Below are positions 45,150 through 57,195 of a DNA stretch of 64,000 nt, piece after piece. The stretch comes from Gnetum montanum. Its lineage: Eukaryota; Streptophyta; Gnetopsida; Gnetales; Gnetaceae. Location: positions 17,783 through 81,782 of the forward strand of contig MNCI01001041.1 in the NCBI GenBank assembly GCA_015680685.1, read 5' to 3'. The notes under the pieces were generated by a model. That model did not search any database. It was not told the origin of the DNA and saw nothing but the letters and a program-made list of their open reading frames with translations. The position numbers were made by a program, and so were the translations under genes. Numbering within the stretch: the stretch's first letter is position 1; every line of letters starts with the position of its first letter.

Positions 45150-48100
45150 GATTTTGCACTGTATTGCTTGCTATTGGCTCATGCTAGATTTGCTAATCAC
45201 TAATTGCTCATGCTTGATGCTAGATTTAAAGTTGATGATCAGGGGCTCCATGACGAGCTAGAGGCTCTTGCCTTAACCTACATTATCCTATAGGTGTTCT
45301 CCTCTAGCCCAAAATTTTGGGAGGCTATAATTGAGTAGGTGGGAGAGGACTTAGAGAATTATCCTACTTAGTACCTAAAGGCATTCAAGCGGTGTAGGAT
45401 GTTTGATTGGCTTAATGAGAGGTGGGCTAGTAGAAAACCCAACTTTAAGAAGCCAGTTGCACCACCACCTCCATCTTGCACACCATTTGTTCCATCTAAG
45501 AATTTGTGTTTGGCTATTGTGCTTGCTCACATGTACTCATTGATTTTCCCTTGGTTGATTTCAACATTGTTTTATCTATGTTGTAGCTGTAGTTGCTTTA
45601 GAAGAGGTAATAGTGATCACCATAGGCTACAACAAGGCCACCCTCATCATGAAGTACAATGATGTTGAGGGGGCATAACATTGGTTGTGCAATTAGGCCT
45701 CAAAGGCATTAACCAGCTAGCTCACATGTGCTAGGTTGATGGACCATTTCTTGGCCCTTAGCCTAAGCATTCCGATGGCTGATATGGTCACCATTATTGA
45801 CTCCTTCAGTAGTGACACCCGTTGCTTTGTCACCTACATGCACGGAGTGAGGGTAGTCTTGGACCTTAGTGATGCCTTCTTTGCTGACCTCTTTAGCCTT
45901 CCCTCTGAGGGCCTATTTGTTATTGACAAGGCTAGCAAAGAGTTGGACCACAAAGGAGAGATTAAGGAATAGTTGGAAAGCACCCAATCTCAAAAAGACA
46001 TCATGATTAGAGACGTGAGTGTGCCTAAGGTCTAGGAGCTCTATCCTATTTTTTGTGCCCATGCCTTTCTGAAGCTACTCTTTCAAGAAAAAATTCTTAG
46101 GATGGAGTAGGTACAAGTAATGAGGGAGATATTGGAGGAGAGCATGAGGTTCAACTGGGCCTCCTTCCTTGTTGTCGGACTGCAAGTAGAGATCACCAAA
46201 CTTCACCACAACCTCTAGGCAAGGTCTCACGTGTACTTTACGTTCTTCATAGCATATTTGTGAAGGTTTGTAGAGTTCTTGGTGGTCCAAGATGGAAGAC
46301 ATTGGATAGTGCAAGATCATGAGTAGTTGTCCAAGCCTTGGGTTAGGTACCTATTCATAACCACTCACATGTAGGACCCCCCAAAGGGGATTGATGACTC
46401 GTACTCAATTATGAACAAAGTGTATTTGGGGATGTCACAGTCACATTATTCTTGTGACAGTGTAGGTGAGTGTCCCCAAATTATTATTAGGGATGCAAAC
46501 AAGGCCAACCATTACATTGTGGAAGCAGTGGAACCTTCGAAGGCAAAAATCAAGATGCCATGCCTAGTAGAGGAGGTTACCCCTATGGTTGAACAAGCAG
46601 GTGTCAAGAAGATTTACCTCAAGATACCCACATCACACACAGATGTTGCGAGTTAGTTCATGTGTAGATGCATTTGTTTTTAAGTTTTCGATGATTATAA
46701 TATTTACATTTTCTTGTTATGTTATTGTAATGCTATTATGCTATGTTTGTAAGTTAGGTGAGAGGGCTATCGAAGAAGCAGCAATGGCAAGAGTAGTAGA
46801 GATGACCCATCCTTAAGTTGAGGAGGGGGAGGCACATAGAGAGGAGTTGCATGAGGCCACAAAGACCTTCCAATAGTTTAATGCAGAGGGGTTGTTCCAC
46901 CCTGACGAGGGTGATTTTACTAGCCTCTTCGATGGTGTGTAGCTTGGAGAACACACCCCCCCCCCCCCCCCCCCCCCCCGGCACTCACACATGAGGGTTT
47001 ACTTGGTAAGCACTTTGAATTGCCATATGTTTTTGCTCTTTTTCTCTTACATCTTTGGTTGTTTAGTTATTGCGAAGTATTGCAACTATGTTGGGTTACA
47101 GCCTCAGATGTTCTTGTTGGCAATCCACTACCTATGCCTACCCATCACATGAAGCCATGGGTAGAGATGTCGGATAAATTTGCCTTCATGGAAGGCATTA
47201 TTGAGGATATGGAAGACTGCATATAGTAGGTGGATCCCAAGCTTGATATGTGTGTCTTTGTTTTGCTTATGTTGTTTTACTGATATATGCTTAGTTTGGG
47301 GTTAATGTTGCTTTGCTTGTTGCATGCCAATAGGTTCTAAGCTCGGTTAGGATCTGAACTAGGTGGCCAAGGTGGATGCCATCCCTAAATACCCACATGA
47401 AGTGGAGTAAGTGCCTTGCCATTTGTATGAGGTAGTTAGCAAGTGTGCGCTTTCCAATGCAAAAGTGTTATGGACCTGTAGGCGCTCAAATGAACACCTG
47501 TGGAAATGCGTGCACAAGCTTTAGGAGACAATGGTAAGCCAGAACACAAAGGTTGAGGATCTCTAGTCCCAATATGATTTCTCGTCAGCTCAAGCATAGG
47601 GAGATAGTACCTAGCAAATTGTAGATATCGATTATGGCAGGTACTAGTCAACAATCTAGGGAAAGAATGAGGATACCAAAGAGATCATCAAGTAGAGGCT
47701 ACAGATGGATCTACTTTAGCACTAAGGTGTGCAAGTGGGGGCACATGTAGAAGGACCACAAACACCACTATAAACATGAGCAAGATGCATATCTGCAGCA
47801 ACTCAAAGAAGAGTTTGTTAAGGCTTACTATCTTGAGATGTTATTGAGGTGATTAGTGGGGGCTAGGCTTTTGAGATATTTGCTTGCCACATAATGATTA
47901 GTGGATTCCAAAGTGAGAGATTACCATGCCCTCAAGGGAGGCTTCATCTACCACCTTTTCTATGCAGCTACCTACATGGACCATAGTGGACAAAGATAAG
48001 ACCTTTGCAAGTGTTGACTTTGACCAAGAAGACTGGATACAGCTATTAGATGTCGAGATCCTTCGATGCTTGGAGGAGGGCCTTGATAGCTTACCTCTAG

Positions 48101-48290
48101 ATGTGGATGATGTAGGACCCTCTCAGGTTAGTTCTTTGTTTTGTTTTTTATGCTTTTTTCTATTAAGTTGCGTATCATACATTTGGGTATATTTTAATGT
48201 TTTGTTATTGTTGTTGACAAGCACCAGGTGACACTGTAGGCCACAACAGCATGGTAGAAGAAGAGGAGCCTTCACCCCCTCCTAGTGCCA
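45150..48290 (+). pseudogene. Decayed plus-strand ORF of retroelement type, antisense to T
   Basis: Successive open stretches: P-K-F-W-E-A-I-I-E (about 45,315), M-F-D-W-L-N-E-R-W-A (45,399), then M-D-H-F-L-A-L-S-L-S-I-P and Y-M-H-G-V-R-V-V-L-D-L-S-D-A-F-F-A-D-L (about 45,740-45,890) with L-F-S-L-P-S-E-G. This last motif resembles the V-R-I-K-D-I-Y-V ... E-A-I ... L-G-L-P of the third ORF in A and similar extra ORFs of plant retroelements. Further open pieces lie at 46,411-46,656 and 47,926-48,231. I do not know its function. Confidence 0.45.
46956..46979 (+). repeat. C24 homopolymer run
   Basis: Lies within the decayed plus-strand ORF after ACACA. On the minus strand it is a G run, as at 43,663. 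Confidence 0.9.
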
Positions 48291-48519
48291 TTAGTTAAGT
48301 AGATCTTGATGTAGCCCTATCACTGGGCATTTTTTTATATTTTGTGTATTTTTTCCATGTAGTGTAGATGACATGTACTATTTTGTTATGAGATGTAGTG
48401 GATTTTTACTACATGGAATGTATGATGAGCAGACTCTTTCACTTATGTGCTATGTGTTAGTGATATTAACGTTGTGATGCGTTGTTATGATTAGGCTATA
48501 GTGATTATTAGTTTTAGGC

Positions 48520-48740
48520 CATTCCAAGCCCTAGTGATAGTGTAAGGCCATTTCGGGCCATGCGTTGAAAGAAAAAGTGTTGTTAGTTTTAGGCCATAGT
48601 GGGCCATACTGGTAGTTTTAGGCCATTCCGGGCTATGCGATAAAGGGAGATTTAATCACCAGTTTTAGGCCATGGTGGGCCATGCAATAGTTTAAGGCCT
48701 TTTCGGGCCATAGGATGCCATTTTAAGGCCATGGCAGGAT
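48520..48740 (+). repeat. Tandem array, core TAGTTTTAGGCCAT
   Basis: Five to six units built from AGTTTTAGGCCAT, GGGCCAT and a short spacer, 35-50 bases long. Confidence 0.65.
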
Positions 48741-48993
48741 GAGTATTTTTGTAACTTTTGCATTGTATGATGTTTATGTATTTTGAAGTTTTTTATGTGT
48801 AAGCTAACTGCTAAAAAGTAATGAAGCAAAAATGTAAACTTAGCAAAAATGCACAGACAAAGGAAATAAATACATAAAGAACAACCAAGCTAACATAAAA
48901 TGTAAACAAAATAAAAATAGGCAAAACATGTAATAGTGGGAGAAAGTAGGCACCTAGCGCTTATCAGACCAAGAGCATACCTTAGTCGTGAAA

Positions 48994-49699
48994 TTATTTG
49001 CTAGCCCAGTGTGGGTTAGGTGGCACATAGGGCCTAGAGGGTATAATATGGTACTCACCTTGACCATCATCAACTATGTCAAAGGGAAACTCTACACACA
49101 AAGCATCTTTTGAAGTATCAGGAGCTTCCGTTGGCTCTTCAAGTTGGTTTGCTTTGCATTTTTCACCTTCATCCTTTATGGGAGGTGTGTCATTGAGGAA
49201 CTCCACCTCTGACCCTTGTTTAGCATCAATTTTATTGATGGTTGGAGGGGTTGTGTTGTCACCAAGTATGATAACCTCTCCACCTTCATATGGAAGGTGG
49301 ATTTCCTAATGAATTGGGGAGAAGATGACCTGCAACTAGGCTAACCAGGGCCTACCTAAGATTAGGTTGAAACCTGGCATCTTTTCAACCACTATGAATT
49401 CAACAGTGGTGGGAAATTTTTCCCCTGCCACAAAGGCTATTGTGATAGTTCCTCTTACGAAAACACATGACCTCGTGAAGGATTTTAGACATGTTGTCTT
49501 TGTCAATTTGATTTGTTTAGCAAGACCAAGCTTGTCAATGACTATGTATGGGATGACATTAGTTATCATTTTGTTGTCAATGTGCATGCTACGGATTTTG
49601 CATTCCCCCTACATGGATGGTGATGAACATCAGTGTAGTAATGAATTAACCCTTCTTAGGGTCCACCTTGATCACCTCATCATGAAATGCTAGGGGTGT
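48994..49699 (-). pseudogene. Protease and C-terminal tail of gag-PR (element T)
   Basis: Minus strand: F-V-R-G-T-I-T-I-A-F-V-A-G-E-K-F-P-T-T-V, then F-N-L-I-L-G-R-P-W-L-A (about 49,340-49,420), the typical Y-N-A-I-L-G-R-P-W-L end of Tat proteases. The acidic tail ends with a stop at 48,994. The active-site D-S-G lies upstream in a decayed stretch and was not clearly seen. Confidence 0.75.
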
Positions 49700-52380
49700 T
49701 GAACTCAATTTCTATAAAGGAGGAGGCAACATCACAACATGAATGGACTGCTCATTTATTGGGATGTCCTCCATGATGGGAATGGAGGTCAACATGCACA
49801 CTAACACTTCACGATGGGCAGAGAAAGTCATTACGAGGTCATACAAGCTTAACGTTGTATTTTTTTTCAAAGCTTTCTTAACTTGTGTCAATGCGTCAAT
49901 GAAATATTTTCCACTATTTGCTACCTTATTGTTGGTGGCCTTCATCTCCTCTATATGACCCAAGAGACAAATATCTCATAGAGGGGATTTGGACCTTGCT
50001 TGCCTTGTTTGCTTTGGAGCGTCAATGTTTTGTTGTTGATTGTTGGTTGCTAGAGTCTCAGTGCTCCATTGTTATTTTCTTGTTGTTGCAACCTCCTTGG
50101 TTGGTTGGACCATTGGGATAAAAGATAAGGAGATAGGCTTTGGTGGGCTTAGTGCCCTTTGCTCTTGATTCTGCCTAAGCATTCGATCAGTGAGGTGCTT
50201 GTTGATCCTCTCAGGTTACCATTTTGATTGCCTATCAGCATTGGTTGCAGGATGATCCCTTAGGCAAGCAAGGACTAAAGAATTTCCCACCACTAGATCC
50301 CCAATAGGTGGGGAGCCTGCACTTTGTGATGCCCTTACGATGAAGGGCATTTAAGCTATTACAACTACAACATGCTATGGGGGTTTGACCACAAAGGATG
50401 TTATGGGCACTTGAGGTGGTGCTCTGATAAAAAAAGGGATCCTCGAACTAGTTGACATCGAGGAGGCCCCAGTGCTACCAAAGGGCACACAAATAACAAA
50501 TGGTTGCTACACTGGTTCTAATTCATCCTCAATGCTAATGACATTGATGATGTACCTTGCACCACTTGCATTGAGGGGGTTCTTGTAGACCCCCATTGAT
50601 TGGTTCTAGGGGTGCATCAGGTTGGTTGCATCAAAGACCAACTCACCCTTATCAATGATGCATTGTATATTGTCCTACAGTGTCATACAAAAGTTTGCAT
50701 CGTGACCATGAAACTGATGATATTGGCAGAAATGGTCCAATCTGAAATGCTTAGGGACCAGAGGTTCATTAGGTAGTGCCGTTAAGGGATTCTTGAGGAG
50801 CTCGCAATATCAGTCAAGTCACTTACGAGCATCCTTGGACATTTGCTTATACTGGATGCATCCAACATGAAGTAGTTGGTCCAAAAGCTCTAACCGTTTG
50901 ATGGGCAATGGTGTGTACTTCAAGTGATCCTTACGCTCAAAGTTAGGTCTTGTGGTAGCTAGTGTCGTGGCTATCAACAATGCAAGCTAGTTGCTTACCA
51001 CTATGTTAGAGCTAGCTACCTTATTGTTGTTGGCCAAGGCTTTGGGTGACTTGGTTGTTTATTTAGTGTTGGCTGGCTTAGCCTTGTTGGCCACTATTGC
51101 AATGGTTGTGGTTGCCTACTTACCTTTTTCCTTATCTTTCTCCTTCTTTGCATGCAAGGTTTTGTAGGCCACGTAGGCTAGATCCTTGTTGGCCTCCATT
51201 GCATCTTGAATGCTCTTGGTTTGAGCAAATGCTTGGCTCAAGGACTGTAGGGCAAGGTAGTATAGTTTTGACTTGATGAAGTTGTTTACTACACCTTTGA
51301 AGATGGCCAGCAGGTGTGTTTCCACAATGGGCTCATGGATCTCATTGAGTGACATGCTCCATTACTACATAAATTTTTGCACAGGCTTTAAGTGGCCCTA
51401 CTTGACTTGCATTACCTAGTTCAGGATAACCTTAGGCTTCAAGTTATACTTGAAGCAAGTGATGAATTGGGTAAGCAATTCCTCCAAAGAAGTGATGCAG
51501 GCCTTGGGGAGTATGTGGTACCAATCTAGTGCCTTATTGGTCAAAGACATGGCAAACACATGAATGATGGCATTTGGCCATGCTTGCATTAGGAGACATT
51601 TTGATCGGAAGGTTACTAGATGGGCGTTAGGGTTCCCTTCACCATTGTATTTGATGAATTAAGGGAGCAGGACCTTGGTAGGAAATGCCAGTGGTGGGAC
51701 TACAAGAATAGTTAGATCATCCTGGTAGAAGTCCATCACATGGATAGTTTTAGAGGAGGTAGCCTTGAGCCACTTGACCTCTTTGGTAAGGCTTTGGATT
51801 AGCTAGAATGCTTAATCTAGGTCCAGTGCAATTGTAGTGGGTTGTGTGGGCTGTGCTACCCACTGTGGTTGTTGGATGGCCCACGATCCAACTCCAGGTT
51901 GTATGACTGCACATGGTGATTGTTGCATGGGTTGTGCCATGGACACAACACTTGGGCCCCATTACAAGTTTGTGGTTTGGGTCATTGTAAAGGGGGCCAA
52001 CTTGATGGGTGGGATGAAGGATGTCTAATTCACAAACAATAGAGGAGGAACATGCATGGTGTGCATGTAGGGTTATGTAGGTACAACTATTACTACTACA
52101 AAAGGTTGGGCAACCTAAATAGGTTGAACGGGCTGGATAGGTTTCATAGGAATGGTGAAAAACATGCTAAAGGAAAGGCTAAACTGCAAAGCAACATACT
52201 AGTGAGTTTGTTGTATCTGGTGAGTAGCCACCATAGGTATTGACTTGGGTGGCAACACCGGGTTGCAGGACTACAAAGGAACAAAAGTAGAGGTTGTATG
52301 CTAAAATGAGATATGGAATGGGTTCTCATGCTCGGATTGAGCCTTGAACTCATTCAGCTCCTCTTGGAGGGGCTCCTCAA
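49700..52380 (-). pseudogene. gag (element T)
   Basis: Minus strand: W-Y-H-I-L-P-K-A-C-I-T-S-L-E-E-L-L-T-Q-F (about 51,530) is the capsid-like Gag signature. It is followed by S-L-N-E-I-H-E-P-I-V-E-T and a Lys/Glu/Ala-rich helix (51,116-51,355) and a decayed C-terminal part. The N-terminal part is Gln/Pro-poor and full of stops. It would form the particle. Confidence 0.7.
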
Positions 52381-53193
52381 AGTCCATCCTTGCTCATGGC
52401 CCATGTTACAGACAAGGTTGTCCAACATCCACTAGTTATCTTCCATGAGTGAGATAAAGTTAAAATCGAAAGGAAACCACTCCTTCCATTACAATGCATG
52501 TGTTGATAACTACGTTTGGCTTCCATTTCTTGGTAGTCTAAGGGCAAACCTACTTGTATTTTTGCACAAACAAAGTTATATTACTCATCTTTGAGCATAA
52601 TGACCTTGGGAGGTAGGTTATGCTACCAGAAAAATTACCTTTGTGCTAAGACAGGGCCCTTAGCCCTAGGAAGATTAATCTATATTTTCCACTGAATAGG
52701 TTGGACAACAACCATGCTCGAAGCAGAGGTCTAATTTTGTTCAAGATTCATGGTGCATAGGGAAACACAAAGAGCTACTTATGCAAAATAGGAAGAAAAA
52801 TGACTAAGTGCTAAAATGTAAAAAAATAGTTAAGTATGCAACTATTGAGAAAATGACCACGTGTAAACATGTATAAAAATGGCTAAGTATAAAAAATGCA
52901 AAAAAAATGACTAACTCTGAAATTCAGAGAAAAATAAATAAGCGTAAACGTGTTGAAAAATGACTCTGGGACTACGCTAAGAGCTGACTACACTCACTAC
53001 GTTGGAGCTAGCTATGCTCTGTTGAAGACCTAGAATTTAAATGAGTGTAAACATTGGTGTTATCAAGTAGGGTTCCAAGGGAACCAATGATGGAGACCAC
53101 TCTGCATAGGATGCAGAGAGCATGCAAGGCAATAACCAAGGGATGGTTGAAGAAGGAAATGGTGAAGGCCCTTCTTCTAGTGCTAGAAAACCA
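52381..53193 (-). other. 5' leader of element T
   Basis: Between gag and the 5' LTR. Minus-strand TGGTTTTCTAGCACTAGAAG directly at the LTR edge is the expected PBS position, but I could not assign it to a tRNA. A-rich AAATG-type repeats occur at 52,790-52,960. Confidence 0.45.
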
Positions 53194-53747
53194 TAACGAC
53201 CAAAAACATTAGAGGTTAGAACATGACTTTGAGAGGTTCGTAGTCACACAACCTTGACCTTGCTTCCACATGAGGGCCTATTGAGAATGGAAGTAGGATG
53301 CCCAAAATGGTCTTATCAATTGAACTAGGACTTATAGGTGTTACGATGAAACAGGTATTAAGGGAAATATGATGTTTTATGATGTTTGTGTTGTTCGAAG
53401 GTGTGAGAATAGTAGAGGTTTTAGATGCAAAAACAAGGATGAAAATGCATGAATATGTGCTTGAACAGTGAAAAATGTGAGTAGAATGCTAGAATGTAAG
53501 AAAAAAATGCAAAAAGTGCACAAAATGTGAGCAAGCGAGAAAGGCACCACCCCCAAACAAAGGGAGCATAGTCAATAGCAAAGAAAGGTTTAGGAGGTAT
53601 GTGGTATACAAACAGGCATAATAGGTACTGTAGTCACAATCTCAGGGTGTCTGGCTATGAAGAACTAACATTGTGGTGAAGTCTAAGCCTATCAGGTTGG
53701 TTGTTGTGGTGTCCTATAAGCTACGGTGGTGTATGATGTGCTGGGTG
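53194..53747 (-). repeat. 5' LTR remnant of element T (R-U5 side)
   Basis: Matches 35,373-35,935 (T's 3' LTR) from the LTR end inward. U3 with its palindromes is deleted, and D's gag follows at 53,748. Confidence 0.75.
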
Positions 53748-54520
53748 TGTCCTAACTTACTTGATGGTCCCATTGTCACCTTCATCATGCTCTCTTCCCT
53801 TGCAATTGTGATCAAAGCTAGATGAAGAAGAAGAACATGATGAAGGTAAAGAGAAAGGAAGACTAGCACCATCACGATGCCTACTACCCCTTCTTTGATG
53901 ATCGCGGCCATGATCATGATCTTTTTTCTTGTTTGCATTCCTACCCTGATTCTCCTTCTTGGATTCTCCTTTGTCATTGGATCCATTCTTGCCAGAACCA
54001 GGATTGTGGATCATGGATTGCATGTTCTAGTTTTTACCTCCTTCACCAAAGTTAAAGAGAGGAATTTCACTAAATGGAAAACCCCCCAGAGAAGGGTTCT
54101 CCATCATATTTTTGGCATGGTAGGAATGGGGAATTAGTGAATCACTTTCCCTTCACAGATTCATAGCATTGTTTAAGTTGTCAATCCTTGAGATGTTGTA
54201 CCTTAATGGGATGATAATCCTTGACATTACTATATTGTATAACATAGTTAACATGAAGTCCTTGGAGGCCCACACAAGAGTTTGTTGGAGCATCGCAGGA
54301 ATAGATTGGCCGGGTGGCAACATGATGTTGCCTCCATGTCACACCACTGCAGCTATTCATCTTGGTGTAGGATGAAGGTGAAATTGGATACATACTCATT
54401 AGGATGAGCATATACCACTCTATATTATTAGGGTGCTTATTGATGAACTTCATCAAACTTGGGTGAAGAATCGCTCTTGTGAGAAGAAGAAATTTTATGT
54501 TAGAGAATAAAAACACAGTG
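53748..54520 (-). pseudogene. gag N-terminal third (element D)
   Basis: Minus strand: R-V-V-Y-A-H-P-N-E-Y-V-S-N-F-T-F-I-L-H near 54,420, then a Ser/Lys/His-rich stretch with R-G-S-R-H-R-D-G and a poly-Ser run (53,800-53,930). The rest of gag is at 33,991-35,372. Confidence 0.75.
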
Positions 54521-54635
54521 TGCTTTCTAAAAATTTTTGTAGTTATTTTAAAGTATGATATGACTCTAGGGTTTGTTCCAATGATTTTGAATAATTTTCA
54601 CTAAATCCTAGATAATGCATGTAACAACTAAAAGG

Positions 54636-54653
54636 TCCCTGGAAACACTGCCA
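54636..54653 (-). other. Primer-binding site of element D, decayed
   Basis: Minus strand TGGCAGTGTTTCCAGGGA, one base after the LTR; 13 of 18 positions match the tRNA-Asp PBS. Confidence 0.6.
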
Positions 54654-54654
54654 A

Positions 54655-55502
54655 TGATGAGCAATGAGGTACCCCTACGCTCAACCATATGAATCACAAG
54701 CGTTCACACACGATTCAATCAAACTCTGCACATCTTAAGTTTCTTAGTATACTAGTTCAAAAAAGTGAAATCTAATCAGGATGATCATTGTCTTCTTAGT
54801 TCTACTCGTGAGGTACAAGCATATGGATAAGTGCAACTGGGGTATATGATTTTTATTATTTTATATTTTATGAGTTTAAGCATCTAGAATAAGAATGAAA
54901 GGTAGATGAATTTAATATCTAATTAATTTATTGTTTATCTAGCCTAACATAAGTACCCGTTCCCACTCTTTGGACACATCTTGAATGCATATAGCACTGC
55001 TAAACTACCAAACGTTAAGTGTTTCTTGGTTACCAAGCACTACACATATGCTCGAAGTGGTCGTGCTTGTGTTCATTAACATTTGGAAATTAACTACTTA
55101 ATTAAAGTGCATTAAGGGAAAGTGCATGAAGATTAAATGCATTAAAGAAAACATTAATTTATTCTTAGTGCTGTAAGGATTATCAAAAGGGCTTGCCTTT
55201 ATTTCTATCACATTGCTGTGCTTAGGTACATTAGTGCTTGAATAAAGGTCCATACACATTCAAACTCCTATTGCAAGCACTCCAAAATATTTGAAGTCTG
55301 AAATGGCTAAATTGCAAGAACTTCGTTACTCTATGCAAAAACTAATATGGAAATCCTGTGCCCAAGTGCTATATTTATGGGTTGGCATATACCTTGCAAT
55401 ATTAGATATTCGACATTGAATCTTGGATTCTGATACTAGGTATCCAATATTGACATTCCAATATCATGTATCTAATATTGGAGCATATCTAAACATGATT
55501 CA
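54655..55502 (-). repeat. 5' LTR of element D
   Basis: Pairs with 16,486-17,308. Minus strand starts TGAATCATG and ends GCTCATCA. TATAAATATAGCAC-like box near 55,365. U3 palindromes have decayed to AATATT and GATATT. Confidence 0.8.
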
Positions 55503-55709
55503 TTGCCATTTCTTTTATACTTTGCTTTAAACCCTTCATAAATTATTTTTTGTTCATTAATAAAAAACATTTAAATAAAGGTAAGATGTAACCCAATAAG
55601 CTAAAGATTTCTCTATGTTATCAAGTTAGAAAAAGCTTGATTATTTGCATAATAAGCCCACATCATCCATCCATGCATTCCATTAATAAGAGGTTCTTAC
55701 CATGGCCAT

Positions 55710-56584
55710 TGATGAGTCGCGAGGTACCCCTACACTCAACCATACGAATACGAGCATTACACGTGCGATCTGGTCGAACTTCGTAGACTAAGTGCCTACA
55801 CGCCTTATGGCACACTTAAGGTTAATCATTTGTTGTCTTCCTAGACTTACTTGTATTTTTCATGGTTGTATGGTTAAGTAAGTCTGAGGTATGTGATTTT
55901 TATATCTTTTATGTTTTATCTCCTATGCTAATGAAGTAAAGGGTGAAGAGACTAATTAACTAACTTTAACTAACTAACTAAGCCTTAATTAACCTAGCAT
56001 CAGCATCCGTTCCCACTTACCATTCACACCCTAAACCAATGCAACCTTGATTACCAAACACTATTCGTTAATGGGATCACCAAGCGTAACGCACGTGCTC
56101 GAAGTAGTTGTACTGAATGCACTTAACTATGGGAGAAGGGTTGAGAGAGATTTAATTAACTAATAAAGCATTTAAATGATCAACAATAAATAATAGTAAT
56201 TAAAATCCTAATTAGCTTAGTCCATGCACTGCAAGGCTTATCCAATAGTTCATCTTTATTTCTGTACACAAACTTGTGTTTAGGTACAATATTTGCTCGA
56301 ATAAAGATCTGTTCACTTTGGAGCTCCTACTGCGGGCACATGGAAATTATTCTATCTTTGGAGAGGTAAAACTACCAAAGTTTTGCTAAGGGTCTAGATC
56401 TAGATGGTGAAACAAGGGAGAGCTTCTTCTTATTTATAGAAATGGTGGTGGACTGCGATATCATGTACGCGATATTGCAGGAAAGACGCGATATCGCATA
56501 CGATACATCATGTATGCGATATCGTAGTGAGGACGTGATATCGCGTACACGATATCACAGCCCATGTGATATTGCATCCCATCA
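55710..56584 (-). repeat. 3' LTR of B2
   Basis: Minus strand starts TGATGGGATGC and ends GCGACTCATCA. U3 (56,445-56,584) has about eight GATATC-type palindromes, more than either LTR of B1. TATAAATAAG near 56,430-56,442. Confidence 0.85.
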
Positions 56585-56728
56585 TACCTCCATGACTAAA
56601 TAAAAACTCATCCTTGAGTTCCTTACAAAATATTGGGAAGGTATGGGATTATTAACTTGGATGGAACTAATGGTGAATGGGATGACATGTGAACGGATCA
56701 TCATTACAGAACATGAAAAAACTGGTGT

Positions 56729-56965
56729 TCACGACAACAAGAGTGAACACTTTATACATTTGACATCAGGCCTTATTTGGTAGCTGAGAGAGAAGAGAGA
56801 AGAGAGAAGAAGTCTTCTACTTCCAATGCCAAGATTGCACCTTTCGTTGTCTATCCGTAAGCGTGCCATCGATCTTGCTCCTTGCATAGCTGCTTCAGCA
56901 CCAATCCATTCCAAGTGTTTTCTCCAAATCCAATCCATTGTTGTATGATTTCCATCTACACACAC
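56729..56965 (-). CDS. Small conserved reading frame in the B2 3' region
   Basis: Same length as 26,355-26,591 in B1, with C-V-D-G-N-H-T-T-M-D-W-I and R-C-N-L-G-I-G-S. Function unknown. Confidence 0.3.
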   Translation of the reverse strand: MCVDGNHTTMDWIWRKHLEWIGAEAAMQGARSMARLRIDNERCNLGIGSRRLLLSSLFSLSYQIRPDVKCIKCSLLLS

Positions 56966-57195
56966 AACACAGTCTTATATTAGCAAGGGTAAATGAATCA
57001 TAATGCAATTGATACCTTGCTTTGGTGAAAGGTCCATTGGCTGAGTTGTGGTATGGCTGATATGGGTCTGGAGATATAATCATGGTGACTACCAAAGGTG
57101 TAGGGGTTAGGAGAAAATCGAAAAAATTGGGTCTGAACCCCCATGACTAAGAGTGAACCTCTGGTAGCAATAGAATAGAGAAAGAAAAAGAACAA

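Larger units (their letters stand above)
42421..48993. other. Unexplained block between protease and RT of element T
   Basis: Contains tandem arrays at both ends (42,640-42,860 and 48,520-48,740), LTR-like CTATGCTC/GAGCATAG hairpins (42,950-43,070), a G39 and a C24 run, and a plus-strand decayed coding region, antisense to T. It may be a related Tat element or a captured segment inserted exactly between the gag-PR and RT frames. Confidence 0.5.
35373..53747 (-). mobile_element. Element T: Tat/Ogre-like retrotransposon nested in D's gag
   Basis: Minus strand order: 5' LTR remnant 53,747-53,194, gag 52,380-49,700, protease to 48,994, a 6.5-kb block, RT-RH-aRH 42,420-40,440, integrase 40,150-39,017, tandem repeats, PPT, 3' LTR 37,021-35,373. 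Two RNase H regions and K-G-Q before the second one are marks of the Tat lineage. The left end joins D's gag exactly after the LTR terminus. The right end is truncated: part of the 5' LTR and about 80 codons of D's gag are missing there. Confidence 0.75.
16486..55502 (-). mobile_element. Element D: full-length Athila-like retrotransposon, split by two nested insertions
   Basis: Reading the minus strand: 5' LTR 55,502-54,655, PBS, gag start 54,520-53,748, [T inserted], rest of gag 35,372-34,000, protease 33,720-33,440, RT, RNase H and integrase 33,000-30,813, [E inserted], integrase C-terminus 19,934-19,331, 3' non-coding, polypurine tract, 3' LTR 17,308-16,486. The integrase reading stops at V-E-H at 30,813 and resumes at K-L-T-T-P-Y-H-P at 19,934, which fixes E as an insertion. 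Without E and T the element is about 9.8 kb. Outer flanks CCATT (16,481) and TTGCCATT (55,503) suggest, but do not prove, a target duplication. Confidence 0.75.

Noticed and set aside
46754-46984. Gly-rich frame on the minus strand
   Set aside because: Produced by the C24 run.
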